Assembly (NCBI GenBank): GCA_903834785.1
Contig: CAILKP010000042.1
Coordinates: 62,001 to 126,000 of the forward strand
DNA from: an uncultured bacterium
GTDB lineage: Bacteria > Planctomycetota > Phycisphaerae > Phycisphaerales > UBA1924
Length of the DNA stretch: 64,000 nt
Direction of reading: 5' to 3'
This document shows, in pieces, positions 9,461-17,348 of this stretch; within the stretch, counting starts at the first letter, position 1; every line of letters starts with the position of its first letter. The notes under the pieces were generated by a model, which searched no databases, was not told the DNA's origin, and was given only the letters and a program-made list of their open reading frames with translations. A program made the position numbers and the translations under genes.

Positions 9461-10672
9461 ATGTCATCCACACGCCGCCCGTTCGCCGCCGCTGTCCTTC
9501 TTACCGCCGCTGGCGTGATGGCATGCTCCATCATCAGCCCTCCGCTCGCCTGGGCAGCATCCGCCAAGCCCGCCGCACCGGCCGCACCCGCCCGCGATCC
9601 CGCACTCTCCGGCCCGCGCGTGACCGATCGGGAAGCGCCCGCCGTCAACAACACCTTCGACGGCGGCAGCCGCCCGCGCGACTACGGCCGCGAGATTCCG
9701 ATGAACGTCTACGGCGACCTGCTCAAGTCCACGCTCGGCCCCGAGGCCCCCGAGAACGTCCGCGCCAGCGAAGATCAGAGCAAGCAGATCCGCCAGATCA
9801 TCGAGGAGTTCACCCGCACCCAGCGCGAGTTCGGCCGCAAGAACCGTGAGCAGCTTGAAGCCCTCCGCAAGCAGGCCGGCGAGCAGGGATCAGGCCCCGG
9901 CAACGCCCCCGGCCGTCCGGGCGCCAACCGGCCGCAGCCCGGCCAGCCCGGTCAGCCGCCCAAGCCACCCGCCGGCGGCGATGAGCCCATGATGGGCGAG
10001 CCGGCCCCTGCGTCTGCCCCTGCCCCCGCCCCGGCCGACGAAGCCAAGCGCAACGAGGCCCGTGCCAAACTCGAGGAACTCCGCTCGCAGATGCCTAAGC
10101 CCGGCGATGCCCAGACCAAAGTCTGGGACCTGCTCTCTGAACCCCAGCGCGAGGCCATGCGGCTCTCAATCGAGAACTGGAAGCAGACCGAGCAGGAAAG
10201 CTCCAACCGCCGCTACCTGCAGCAGCAGCGAGAACAGCGCGAAAGAGCCGCCCGTGCTGCAGGCAAGGAGCCGGCACCAGAGCCCGCCAAAGCACCCGGC
10301 AACGAGGTCGCTCCGCCGGCGAATCCTCCCCAGCCCAAGCCGCCCGCTCCGGCCCAGCGCCCCGCTCGCCCGCAGAACGCCGGGCCGCAATCCGGCCCCA
10401 ACGCCGCACCAGGTGCCAACCTGCCCCCCCAGGTTCGAGATCGCGCCCTTCGCCTCTTGGAGCGCCTCACGCCCGAGGAGCGCGAGGAACTCTTCCGCCG
10501 CGTTGAAGAACGCCTGCGCGATCGTGGAGACAACCGCCCCGCCCCCCGCGGCGGCGACCGCCCCGGTCAACCCGCTGGCGGCCAGCCCAAGCCACCGTCC
10601 ATGGACGATGTCCGCGTGCCCCCGCCACCTCCTCCCGCCCCAATCGCCCCGCCCGAGCGACAGCCGCGGTGA
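9461..10672 (+). CDS. Exported proline-rich protein of unknown function
   Basis: A 403-residue protein. The start is ATG 9461 (GGAG seven bases upstream), followed by a signal peptide ending near ASAKPAAP. It is rich in Pro, Ala, Gln and charged residues, with two short helical segments: one around EDQSKQIRQIIEEFTRTQRE, and one near the end containing LERLTPEEREELFRRVEERL. The latter resembles the EF-hand-free, LTxAF-like helices of exported planctomycete proteins, but I cannot assign a family. Long Pro-rich linkers suggest a flexible periplasmic or wall-associated protein. It is followed by nearly 1 kb without a gene. Confidence 0.75.
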   Translation: MSSTRRPFAAAVLLTAAGVMACSIISPPLAWAASAKPAAPAAPARDPALSGPRVTDREAPAVNNTFDGGSRPRDYGREIPMNVYGDLLKSTLGPEAPENVRASEDQSKQIRQIIEEFTRTQREFGRKNREQLEALRKQAGEQGSGPGNAPGRPGANRPQPGQPGQPPKPPAGGDEPMMGEPAPASAPAPAPADEAKRNEARAKLEELRSQMPKPGDAQTKVWDLLSEPQREAMRLSIENWKQTEQESSNRRYLQQQREQRERAARAAGKEPAPEPAKAPGNEVAPPANPPQPKPPAPAQRPARPQNAGPQSGPNAAPGANLPPQVRDRALRLLERLTPEEREELFRRVEERLRDRGDNRPAPRGGDRPGQPAGGQPKPPSMDDVRVPPPPPPAPIAPPERQPR

Positions 10673-11117
10673 GCCGCTGAGAGCGATCTCAGCTTCAGAA
10701 ACCGGATTGGCACAACTCGTGGGCAGTCTGGGGACGAGGGAGAACCGGCTGCTGATAAACCAATCAAAGACCGTACTAACTGTCAAAATGGGTAATCTGC
10801 GCGGTAAAGCGAAGATTTTTTGATCACTTTTTGCACATCCTGAACGGATTATGCGTACAACTTGGTGTGAAGATTGTGAAAGCAGGCCATCTCGGCAGCT
10901 TTGACAAGTCAAGAAAGGCCACCACTTCCGCACCCCAGCTGGGGTGAATACCCGGGAAATGACTTCCCCGCAAGTAGGTGAGTGAGTTGTTCCGAAACCG
11001 ATTACACGTTCACGTCATTTAACGCTGAACGGTTGCTCAGACCAGTCCTCGGACGAAACGAACGTTTTGCGGGTGATTTGACACAAAGTTCCTTTCGCGA
11101 TCGTCCGACAATAACCA
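10673..11117. other. Non-coding region with palindromes
   Basis: No plausible gene. It is AT-richer than its surroundings from about 10,780. It contains the dyad TTGACAAGTCAA (about 10,902-10,913), the perfect 16-bp palindrome CACCCCAGCTGGGGTG (10,931-10,946), and a perfect TTGACA hexamer at 11,078-11,083 that lacks a properly spaced -10 box. It may be the control region for the RNA element that follows. Confidence 0.5.
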
Positions 11118-11173
11118 GATCTCTCTCTCCTCCAGCGGGGCGCCGTCAAACGATGGCGCCCTGCTTTGTTTTT
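11118..11173 (+). ncRNA. Candidate small RNA copy 1: C/U-rich anti-SD segment plus intrinsic terminator
   Basis: A 16-base C/U-rich stretch (11,118-11,133), ending in CCTCC (complement of the Shine-Dalgarno core), runs directly into a 32-base hairpin (11,134-11,165). The hairpin has a stem of up to 14 bp and a 4-base loop, and is followed by TTGTTTTT. The first 25 bases are identical to copy 2 at 11,406. Stem changes between the copies keep pairing. The 5' end is not defined. Confidence 0.5.
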
Positions 11174-11355
11174 GAACTGCCTTTTCCCATCGCCAGCGGA
11201 CCCCGCACACCCGCCCCCACCCCGTGGCCGCCTCTCCACCAGTGCCAGACTTCCATGAACCGGGGAGGTCGGCTCCACTCCTCAAAAGGCGGCGTGCCGC
11301 CTTGTGGACAAACACTCAAATCGTTCAGGCTTACCAAAGTTTCTTCGGGTTTTCC

Positions 11356-11383
11356 TGTAAACTTAAAAATCTTGAGGTATAAT
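11356..11383 (+). promoter_or_regulatory. Promoter for small RNA copy 2
   Basis: A perfect -10 box TATAAT at 11,378-11,383 lies 16 bases after a weak -35 (TGTAAA, 11,356-11,361). Transcription would begin near 11,390, about 16 bases before the C/U-rich segment. There is no start codon with a Shine-Dalgarno sequence before the terminator, which favours a non-coding transcript. Confidence 0.5.
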
Positions 11384-11389
11384 AACTTA

Positions 11390-11461
11390 GCGGGGGCCTT
11401 ACTTTGATCTCTCTCTCCTCCAGCGGGGCGTCGTTTAAGTACGACGCCCTGCTTGTTTTTT
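11390..11461 (+). ncRNA. Candidate small RNA copy 2: about 70-nt transcript with CCTCC segment and terminator
   Basis: The predicted transcript runs from about 11,390 to the T-run at 11,454-11,461. It holds the same 16-base C/U-rich block as copy 1 (11,406-11,421, ending CCTCC), then a 32-base hairpin (11,422-11,453; 13 bp, 6-base loop), then TGTTTTTT. Relative to copy 1 the stem shows a C-G to T-A change and a G-T to G-C change, so pairing is conserved. Exposed CCTCC next to a terminator stem is a design known from bacterial small RNAs that base-pair with Shine-Dalgarno sites. Two duplicated plain terminators are the alternative. Confidence 0.55.
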
Positions 11462-11668
11462 GCTTGAAAACAAGCATATTTCCTCGGTTTGCCACCCGTT
11501 CATCGCGTCCCTCCGCACACCGGTTGATTTGGACGACTCCAATTTAGTTGTTTAAACAACTGTCGATGCTTCAGCAGCGTAGAGTGCTCTGACCCGACAG
11601 GGCACACAACCCTGCACGGAGGTTTTCCACATCCGCCCATCCATCGTTCCAACCCCTGAGACCTGCCC

Positions 11669-12598
11669 ATGGACGCTGTTGCTGAGAAGTTTCTGATCGG
11701 TGCCCTCGTCCCCGGTGCTGCCGCGACGGTCATGTTCGGTCTGACCTGGCTCGGCACACCTCGCCGCGGCACGCCGCAGCCGCCGCTCAGTGGTGTCAGC
11801 CCCGAGCAGGTTCTGCCTGACGATGCCACCTCCGGCTTTGACTGGCGCTCACTCGTGCCGCCGGTTGTGCTCACTGGTGCTCTGGCCTTCGCCATGATCG
11901 CCATCACCGGCGGCTTCTCGCTGGCACCGACTGACTCGTTCGGCCGCCTCACCTTCGTCGTGCTGGCCGCGGGGTTGTCGGGCCTGCTCGCCGCCGCGGC
12001 GCCGGGTCCGGTCGCGCGCGGGGTCGTGGCTGCCCTGCTCACCGCCGGCACCGCGGCACTGGCCGGTGCCATGCTCAAGCTGGGCGTTCTGGAATCCGCA
12101 CTCCTGGCCGCGACCTCCGTTGCAGTACTCGCGGGCCTGACGCTCTCGCTGCACGGCCGCGGCGTGCTGTCACCGTTGTTCGTCTGGGTACTTGGTGTCT
12201 CAGCATCGCAGGTGCTGCTGCTTGGCTTTGGCTCGCTGCGGTTGGGGTTGCTGCTGCATTGCATTGCCGCGGCGGCGGGCGGGGCCATCGTCGTTTCGCT
12301 GCTCTGGCCGCGGCTCAAGCTCGGCATCGGTGCGGCAGTCGTGCTCGCCGGCATCCTCCCGGCCATCTTTCTTCAGGCCTTGCGATTCGGTGGAGAGGAC
12401 GCGCCCCTGTGGGTCCGCATCACCGCCATGTCGCTGCTGGGTCTGACTCCACTGGTCTTCGGACTTGCCCGCAAGGCCATCCGCCCCAAGTCTGAGCTTC
12501 TCGCCGGGACGCTCGCCCTCGTCGTCGGCGGCATCCCCGCCGCCACCGCACTGGGGCTGTGCCTCTGGGCCTGGCTGCAGATCTCCGGTGACGTCTAA
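11669..12598 (+). CDS. Polytopic membrane protein of unknown function
   Basis: A 309-residue, strongly hydrophobic protein with about eight to nine predicted membrane helices and a short cytosolic stretch (residues 30-60, PRRGTPQPPL...). I recognise no family motif. It is the first gene of a three-gene unit: its stop overlaps the likely GTG start of the next gene (12,588), and that gene overlaps the third by ATGA. The tight coupling suggests a shared function with a nuclease-fold-like protein and a thiol-oxidoreductase-like protein. Confidence 0.8.
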   Translation: MDAVAEKFLIGALVPGAAATVMFGLTWLGTPRRGTPQPPLSGVSPEQVLPDDATSGFDWRSLVPPVVLTGALAFAMIAITGGFSLAPTDSFGRLTFVVLAAGLSGLLAAAAPGPVARGVVAALLTAGTAALAGAMLKLGVLESALLAATSVAVLAGLTLSLHGRGVLSPLFVWVLGVSASQVLLLGFGSLRLGLLLHCIAAAAGGAIVVSLLWPRLKLGIGAAVVLAGILPAIFLQALRFGGEDAPLWVRITAMSLLGLTPLVFGLARKAIRPKSELLAGTLALVVGGIPAATALGLCLWAWLQISGDV

Positions 12599-13493
12599 GC
12601 ACCCCATCGCCTCCTTCGGCGACGTTCCGTGGCCCAACCTCCACGAAGCTCCCGGCGTGTCAACGATGCTGGCAATGAGTCTCCCGGAGTCGGGCACCAT
12701 CCTGTCGATCGCCACCGATGCGCTGCGGCAGGAGCAGCAGCGTCTCGAGCTTGAGCAGGCGGTCGCCAACATCGACTCGCTGCGAGAGATCGGCCTGCAC
12801 CCCATCCTCGAGTCCGGGTTCTTCGATGCCGGCCTCGGCGTCCTGCGCGAGCGTCCGTACCCGGGCACGTGGATGCACAGGCCGGGCAAACGCTCGATCG
12901 TGCCCACACTCACCGAGCGTGACCGCTGCGACATCGTGCTGACAGATCGCCCCGGCCAGAGCATCGCCGATGAGCCCACCCAGCGCCGCGCCGGGCTGGA
13001 AGATGATCTGCTCAGCAAGAACACGCTCTTTGCCGATCCGGCCCACCGCGTCGCGCCAGCCGCCAAGCGTCGCACGCGAGCCGCTCGCAAACCTGCCGCC
13101 GCCGATCCCGCAGTGACGGCACCCGCCGCCGACCTCGTCGCCCCCGACGATGCCTATTGGCTCGAGGTCAAGCTCGTCGGGCAGTTCTGCACGTCCCGCG
13201 GCATCCCGGGGCCCAACCGCTCGTACGGGGTTGAACTCACCAGCGCGGTCTATGAAGACTGCCAGAAACTCGCGGCCGATCCCGTCATCCTCCGCGGCGG
13301 CCTGCTCTTGGTCGTCTACGCCCAGGACCAGCGCACCGCCGAGCACGACCTGCTCGCCGGTGTCCACGGTGCCTGGTCGCGCGGGGCCAGTTCGCGATCT
13401 CCGATGCTCGACGGCTTCCGCCTGACCGACCGCATCGGCAACCAGTGGTGCTGCGTGGGCCTTATCGAACGTCAAGCAGGAGCAAGCCGATGA
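12588..13493 (+). CDS. PD-(D/E)XK nuclease-like protein (hypothetical)
   Basis: A 301-residue protein. GTG 12,588 overlaps the stop of the previous gene, and the codons from there to ATG 12,666 already have the high GC3 of real coding sequence; ATG 12,666 is the alternative start. The arrangement CDIVLTDRPG (Asp) ... DAYWLEVKLVGQF (Glu-x-Lys) matches the core D...ExK of the PD-(D/E)XK nuclease superfamily. The spacer between the two halves is long, Ala/Arg-rich and probably disordered. A second conserved-looking block is GIPGPNRSYGVELTSAVYEDCQKL. The fold assignment is my inference from motif pattern; no nuclease activity is shown. It is translationally coupled on both sides. Confidence 0.65.
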   Translation: MTSKHPIASFGDVPWPNLHEAPGVSTMLAMSLPESGTILSIATDALRQEQQRLELEQAVANIDSLREIGLHPILESGFFDAGLGVLRERPYPGTWMHRPGKRSIVPTLTERDRCDIVLTDRPGQSIADEPTQRRAGLEDDLLSKNTLFADPAHRVAPAAKRRTRAARKPAAADPAVTAPAADLVAPDDAYWLEVKLVGQFCTSRGIPGPNRSYGVELTSAVYEDCQKLAADPVILRGGLLLVVYAQDQRTAEHDLLAGVHGAWSRGASSRSPMLDGFRLTDRIGNQWCCVGLIERQAGASR

Positions 13494-14074
13494 ACACTCA
13501 GAACCTCTCGGCAACAAGCACCGCCGTCCCCGTCGCCACCGCCGCAGCCCCCACAGATGCCACTTCCGCGCTGGCTTCTGCCCGCACCAGCACCGGGCAA
13601 ACGGTTGCTGAGCTTTCCATGGCCGCCCCGGTGCTGCTGGTGTTCCTCCGCCACTTCGGCTGCACCTTCTGCCGCGAGGCCATGAGCGATCTGGCCGTGC
13701 AGCGAGCTGCAATCACCGCCCGCGGCGTGAACATTGTGCTGGTCCACATGATCGATGCCACCACCGCCGTCGAGTACCTCGCGCGCTACGGCCTCGGCGG
13801 CCTGGCCACCGTCAGTGATCCGCGCAAGGAGCTCTACCGCGCCATGGGCCTCCGCCGCGGCACGCTGTGGCAGCTCTTTGGCATCAAGTCCTTTGTCCGC
13901 GGCTTTGTCGCGGGCATCCTGCGCGGTCACCTCGGCGGCCGGCTGGTGGGCGACGGCTTCCAGATGCCCGGCGTCTTCCTGATCGACCGCGGTCAGGTGA
14001 CCCGTACCTACCGCCACGAGTCCGCGGCCGATCGCCCCGACTACGTGCTGCAGTGCGTGCCGCACAACGCGTGA
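13490..14074 (+). CDS. AhpC/TSA-like (peroxiredoxin-like) protein
   Basis: A 194-residue protein. ATG 13,490 overlaps the upstream stop as ATGA. After an Ala/Thr-rich N-terminus, the thioredoxin-fold core reads PVLLVFLRHFGCTFCREAMSDL, a CxxC motif typical of the AhpC/TSA_2 (peroxiredoxin-like 2/SelU) family. It continues as VNIVLVHMIDATTAVEYLARYGL and ends with PGVFLIDRGQVTRTYRHESAADRPDY. It probably works as a cytosolic thiol oxidoreductase or peroxidase; the reductant and substrate are unknown. It is the third gene of the overlapping operon. Confidence 0.85.
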   Translation: MNTQNLSATSTAVPVATAAAPTDATSALASARTSTGQTVAELSMAAPVLLVFLRHFGCTFCREAMSDLAVQRAAITARGVNIVLVHMIDATTAVEYLARYGLGGLATVSDPRKELYRAMGLRRGTLWQLFGIKSFVRGFVAGILRGHLGGRLVGDGFQMPGVFLIDRGQVTRTYRHESAADRPDYVLQCVPHNA

Positions 14075-14092
14075 GCCGCCGCTCGCTCCGCT

Positions 14093-14120
14093 AAAAAACA
14101 ACCCGGCTCATCGCCGGGTT
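14093..14120 (-). terminator. Intrinsic terminator between convergent genes
   Basis: A 7-bp perfect stem (AACCCGG/CCGGGTT, 14,100-14,120) is followed on the minus strand by a run of T (A-run at 14,093-14,098). It ends the MBL-fold hydrolase gene and may also stop the converging operon. Confidence 0.8.
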
Positions 14121-14149
14121 GAGAAGAGTCAATCCAATAACCGTCACGC

Positions 14150-15067
14150 TCACCGCTCAGCGCGAATGCCCGCATCGGCCAGCTGGCGCTCGTACTTCTC
14201 CCTGTTGCCCTTGTGATCCATGAGGATCTCGATCTTGCGGTTCAGCGCGGTGCCCAGCTTCTTGAACAACTCGTCGCGCACCTGCGTCAGGTTGGTCCGC
14301 CGGCTGATGTGAATCACCACCACGTGCTGATTCTCACCGACGCGGATCCACTCGCAAAACTGCTTGACGTGCAGGTGCTTGCCCACATCGGCGCGGTCCT
14401 GGTTCTCATCTTCAAAGAAGGTGCACTCGCCGATGAGGATCTGCGCCTTGCGGACGTCATCACGGATCAGGTTCGGGCACGCGCCCGTGTCGGTGATGTA
14501 CGCCACCAGCGGCACTTCCATCGTGTTGGTGATCTCCTGGCCCTTGGCCTTGAGCTCCATCAGCTTTTCCTGGGGCAGGCCGCTCAGCTCGCTCTTGAGC
14601 TTGCTGCGGCGCTCGTACACGCTGCAGCCGTGCGTCGGCGCGCCGTGCTCCAGCGGAAAAATCCGCATGTAGATGTTGCTCTTGATCTGCAGCGGCTCGT
14701 CGTTGTCCAGCGCGATGATCTTGTACGGCGTCTTCTGCCGCTCAAGCTCCACGTAGCCCTCCATCATCTTGGCGATCGACGGGGCGATCTCCTTGGAGCA
14801 GACGATATTGCCCACACCCATGCCCTGGAAATGGCGCTGGCTGCACCAGTACGCCAGACCGCCGATGTGGTCCATGTGCCCGTGCGAGATGAATGCGTAC
14901 TTTGCTGGCAGCATCGCCCGCGGGCACACGCCAAGGTCAAAGCACAGGTCCAGTTCAGGGATCATCACGCTCGTCGCCTCGCCGGCGATCGACGTGCCCA
15001 CAACTCGAAACGGCGGCAGATACAGGAACCCGACGGACGGCTCGCGTGGTGGCGGCTTGGGAAGCAT
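14150..15067 (-). CDS. MBL-fold metallohydrolase (RNase Z-like)
   Basis: A 305-residue protein. The start is ATG 15,067 with GGAG eight bases upstream; the frame extends to 15,214, but that part is low-complexity leader. The metal-binding signature is AFISHGHMDHIGGLAYW (HxHxDH). A later His is in FPLEHGAPTHG, and an Asp region in VAYITDTGACPN. The C-terminal block HVVVIHISRRTNL is typical of the RNase Z/ElaC-like branch. It may cleave tRNA 3' trailers or a small phosphodiester; without the full set of RNase Z exosite features I leave this open. Confidence 0.88.
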   Translation of the reverse strand: MLPKPPPREPSVGFLYLPPFRVVGTSIAGEATSVMIPELDLCFDLGVCPRAMLPAKYAFISHGHMDHIGGLAYWCSQRHFQGMGVGNIVCSKEIAPSIAKMMEGYVELERQKTPYKIIALDNDEPLQIKSNIYMRIFPLEHGAPTHGCSVYERRSKLKSELSGLPQEKLMELKAKGQEITNTMEVPLVAYITDTGACPNLIRDDVRKAQILIGECTFFEDENQDRADVGKHLHVKQFCEWIRVGENQHVVVIHISRRTNLTQVRDELFKKLGTALNRKIEILMDHKGNREKYERQLADAGIRAER

Positions 15068-15256
15068 CGACAAACTCCGGTCTCGCACGCCGTCTCGGCC
15101 CGCGAGCAGAACTGGGGGACTTGGCCATCGGCGACCCTGCGGGGTCGCGGAACTCAGGATGATAGCCGAATCAGACTCGTCTGAGACACCACTGGCTGCA
15201 AAGTGAGTGTTCATGCGTGCGCGTACCCGCCCGTCCCTCCACTACAGTCGCGGCGC

Positions 15257-16177
15257 ATGACCTCCCGCGCCACCGTCTCGCGACCTGTTCCTGTGCGGCA
15301 CGCCGCATCGCCGGCTGTGGTTTCCCCTGATCTGCCCGCCTCCGTGGCGATCCCGCGCCTGCTCGATGTGCACGGTCCCCGCATCTTCTCACTCGGTCTG
15401 CGGCTCTGCGGCAACCGTGACGATGCCCAGGACATGGTCCAGGACACCTTCCTGCAGGCTTTCCGGCGCTGGGACACCTTCCGCGGCCAGGCCGACGCGG
15501 GCACCTGGCTTTACACAATCGCCGCCCGCTCCTGCAAAGCCCGCATGCGCCGCAAGGGTGGCACGGATCGTCGCATGCCCGCCGTCTCCCAGCTCATGCC
15601 CTGGAAGGAGACGACGATCATGGAAGTCGCCGCGGCAGCGGAGGGTCAGGAGGACCCGGCTGAGCACCGCGAGGCGCTGGCCCGCGTCCAGCGAGAAATC
15701 GCCCGCCTGCCCGAACACCTGCGCGTCGTCATTGTGCTTAAGGAGATTGCCGGGCTCAGTGTGGAGGATGTCGCCTCCGCCCTCGGGCTTGCCGAGGGCA
15801 CCGTCAAGACCCGCCTGCACCGAGGCCGCCTGGCCCTGCGCAAGGCCATGACCGCCCGCGCCGCCAGCACGCCCGCCCCCGCACCGATTTACGAGAAGCA
15901 GGTCTGCCTCGACTTGCTCAAGACCAAGCTCAACGCCATGGACCGCGGAGACGCCGCCGGCCGCAAGGTCCCTCAGGCTGAGGTCTGCGCCCGCTGCCGC
16001 GCCGTGTTCCGCGAACTCGATTTAGTGCAGGACGCCTGCACCCAGATGGCCGAGGGCCAGATGCCGCCCCAGGTCAGAACCCGCATCCTCAAGATGATCG
16101 CCGAGCGCGACGCCAGCCAGTACTCAGCCGTCACACGCCCCGCCCGCGGCCGCCGCCCGGTGGCACGCTCGCGATAG
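15257..16177 (+). CDS. ECF-type RNA polymerase sigma factor with Cys-containing C-terminal extension
   Basis: A 306-residue protein starting at ATG 15,257; I see no Shine-Dalgarno. Region 2 reads LRLCGNRDDAQDMVQDTFLQAFRRWDTFRGQADAGTWLY; region 4 reads LPEHLRVVIVLKEIAGLSVEDVASALGLAEGTVKTRLHRGRLALRKA. It is clearly a sigma-70 family ECF factor. About 100 extra residues follow, containing VCLDLLKTKLNAMDRGD and EVCARCRAVFRELDLVQ. They resemble the zinc-binding anti-sigma (ZAS) fold fused to the sigma factor. No separate anti-sigma gene lies next to it, which fits an internal control domain. Confidence 0.87.
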   Translation: MTSRATVSRPVPVRHAASPAVVSPDLPASVAIPRLLDVHGPRIFSLGLRLCGNRDDAQDMVQDTFLQAFRRWDTFRGQADAGTWLYTIAARSCKARMRRKGGTDRRMPAVSQLMPWKETTIMEVAAAAEGQEDPAEHREALARVQREIARLPEHLRVVIVLKEIAGLSVEDVASALGLAEGTVKTRLHRGRLALRKAMTARAASTPAPAPIYEKQVCLDLLKTKLNAMDRGDAAGRKVPQAEVCARCRAVFRELDLVQDACTQMAEGQMPPQVRTRILKMIAERDASQYSAVTRPARGRRPVARSR

Positions 16178-16260
16178 CCCCGCCCGGCTCAGCCCTTTGC
16201 CGGTGTGCTGGCCTGACGGCAGCGGCTCTGGTGGAACGACAGGTGCCCCCGCTTGACCTC

Positions 16261-16626
16261 TCAGTGTGCAACGGGATGCAGCTCAAAGTGCTTCAGCGCC
16301 GCGGCAACCACCGTGGTGTACGTGTAGCTGGGCCCGCCGCCCATCATCACCGCAACACCGGCGGCCTCCATCACCTGCTGCTGGGTCGCGCCTGCCTTCA
16401 GGCACTTCTCCACGTGGGCATAGATGCACGGTTCACACCGCACCGCAACGCCGATGCCCAGAGCAATCAGTTCCTTGTACATGACCGACAGCCCACCCTC
16501 GCCGCCATCCTTCATCACGCCCTGAAACATCGCGCCAAAGGCCCGGCCGATGTCGGGGTTGAGCGCCTTGGTGGCGTTCATGGTCTCAGGCCAGGACTCA
16601 TAGAACTTTGTTGCATCGCCAAGCAT
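16261..16626 (-). CDS. Carboxymuconolactone decarboxylase/AhpD-family protein
   Basis: A 121-residue protein. ATG 16,626 has AGGAG eight bases upstream. The AhpD-like active-site pattern is present in VAVRCEPCIYAHVEKCLKAG (CxxC-xxxH), followed by GATQQQVMEAAGVAVMMGG. AhpD-family proteins use this Cys pair in alkylhydroperoxidase or thiol redox reactions. It lies 44 bases downstream of the rhodanese gene on the same strand, so the two are probably one transcription unit dealing with reactive sulfur or peroxide. Confidence 0.92.
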   Translation of the reverse strand: MLGDATKFYESWPETMNATKALNPDIGRAFGAMFQGVMKDGGEGGLSVMYKELIALGIGVAVRCEPCIYAHVEKCLKAGATQQQVMEAAGVAVMMGGGPSYTYTTVVAAALKHFELHPVAH

Positions 16627-16670
16627 CGTGTGTCTCCTGGGTTTCGAATCAACTCCCAACGGGATCTGCA

Positions 16671-17348
16671 TCACTTGGTTCCGCAAGCACCAGTACCACA
16701 TGCACCAGTGCCGCAGCTCGCCGAAGCCGCCCCACTCCGGTTCCAAGGCAGCATTCCAACCAGCGTCGCCAGGGCGCAGGTTCCGCTTGCTCCGGCAAAG
16801 ATCAGTCCAGCGCCAAAGAACGCTGACAGACCGACAAACCCCGGGTGCACGAACCATGCCAGCAACGCGCCGCTCAGCACACCCGAACCGATAATCATCT
16901 GCACCTGCCGCATCACCGAGATACGGGATACCTGCTTGTTCTCGATCACAGCCAGGCCATCGCGCTTCCACGCCTCAATCCCGCCGGTCAGGCTCACCAC
17001 CTCAACACCCCACGGCGCACATGCGGCGGCAAGTCGTGCCGCCTCCAGTGACCGCTTGCCGCCCTTGCAGTGCAGCACCAGCCGCTGACCGGGCATCACC
17101 TGGCCCATCGCCAGCGCGGGATCAAACCGTGACAGGGGCACAAGCCGTGCACCGTCAATCCGCTCGCGGCTGTGCTCATCGGGCTCGCGAACATCCACCA
17201 GCACCGCGTGGCCGGCTCGCAGCCAGCCATCAACCTGTGCGGCCGTCGCTTCATGAAACCCCCGTGACCCCGCTTCACGCTCCTGCTGCTGGGGTTGCGG
17301 CCGGCTCGTCGCGTTGGACTGGCTTGATTGATCAGTTGCTGTTGTCAT
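16671..17348 (-). CDS. Rhodanese-domain membrane protein (YgaP-like) with Cys-repeat tail
   Basis: A 225-residue protein starting at ATG 17,348. The rhodanese domain (residues 30-135) has the active-site loop LVLHCKGGKRSLEAA with the catalytic Cys. Two membrane helices of the DUF2892 type follow (IIGSGVLSGALLAWFV and LSAFFGAGLIFAGAS), the same order as in E. coli YgaP. The C-terminus ends in three CGT units (CGTGACGTGACGTK), a possible metal or thiol site not known to me from YgaP. It is probably an inner-membrane sulfur transferase in an operon with the AhpD-like gene downstream. Confidence 0.88.
   Translation of the reverse strand: MTTATDQSSQSNATSRPQPQQQEREAGSRGFHEATAAQVDGWLRAGHAVLVDVREPDEHSRERIDGARLVPLSRFDPALAMGQVMPGQRLVLHCKGGKRSLEAARLAAACAPWGVEVVSLTGGIEAWKRDGLAVIENKQVSRISVMRQVQMIIGSGVLSGALLAWFVHPGFVGLSAFFGAGLIFAGASGTCALATLVGMLPWNRSGAASASCGTGACGTGACGTK

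Noticed and set aside
11027-11070. Hammerhead-like AGTCCTCGGACGAAACG near 11,040-11,062
   Set aside because: GGACGAAAC looks like the end of a hammerhead core, but the preceding bases do not match CUGANGA, the stem II loop would be only two bases, and no cleavage-site stem is formed.
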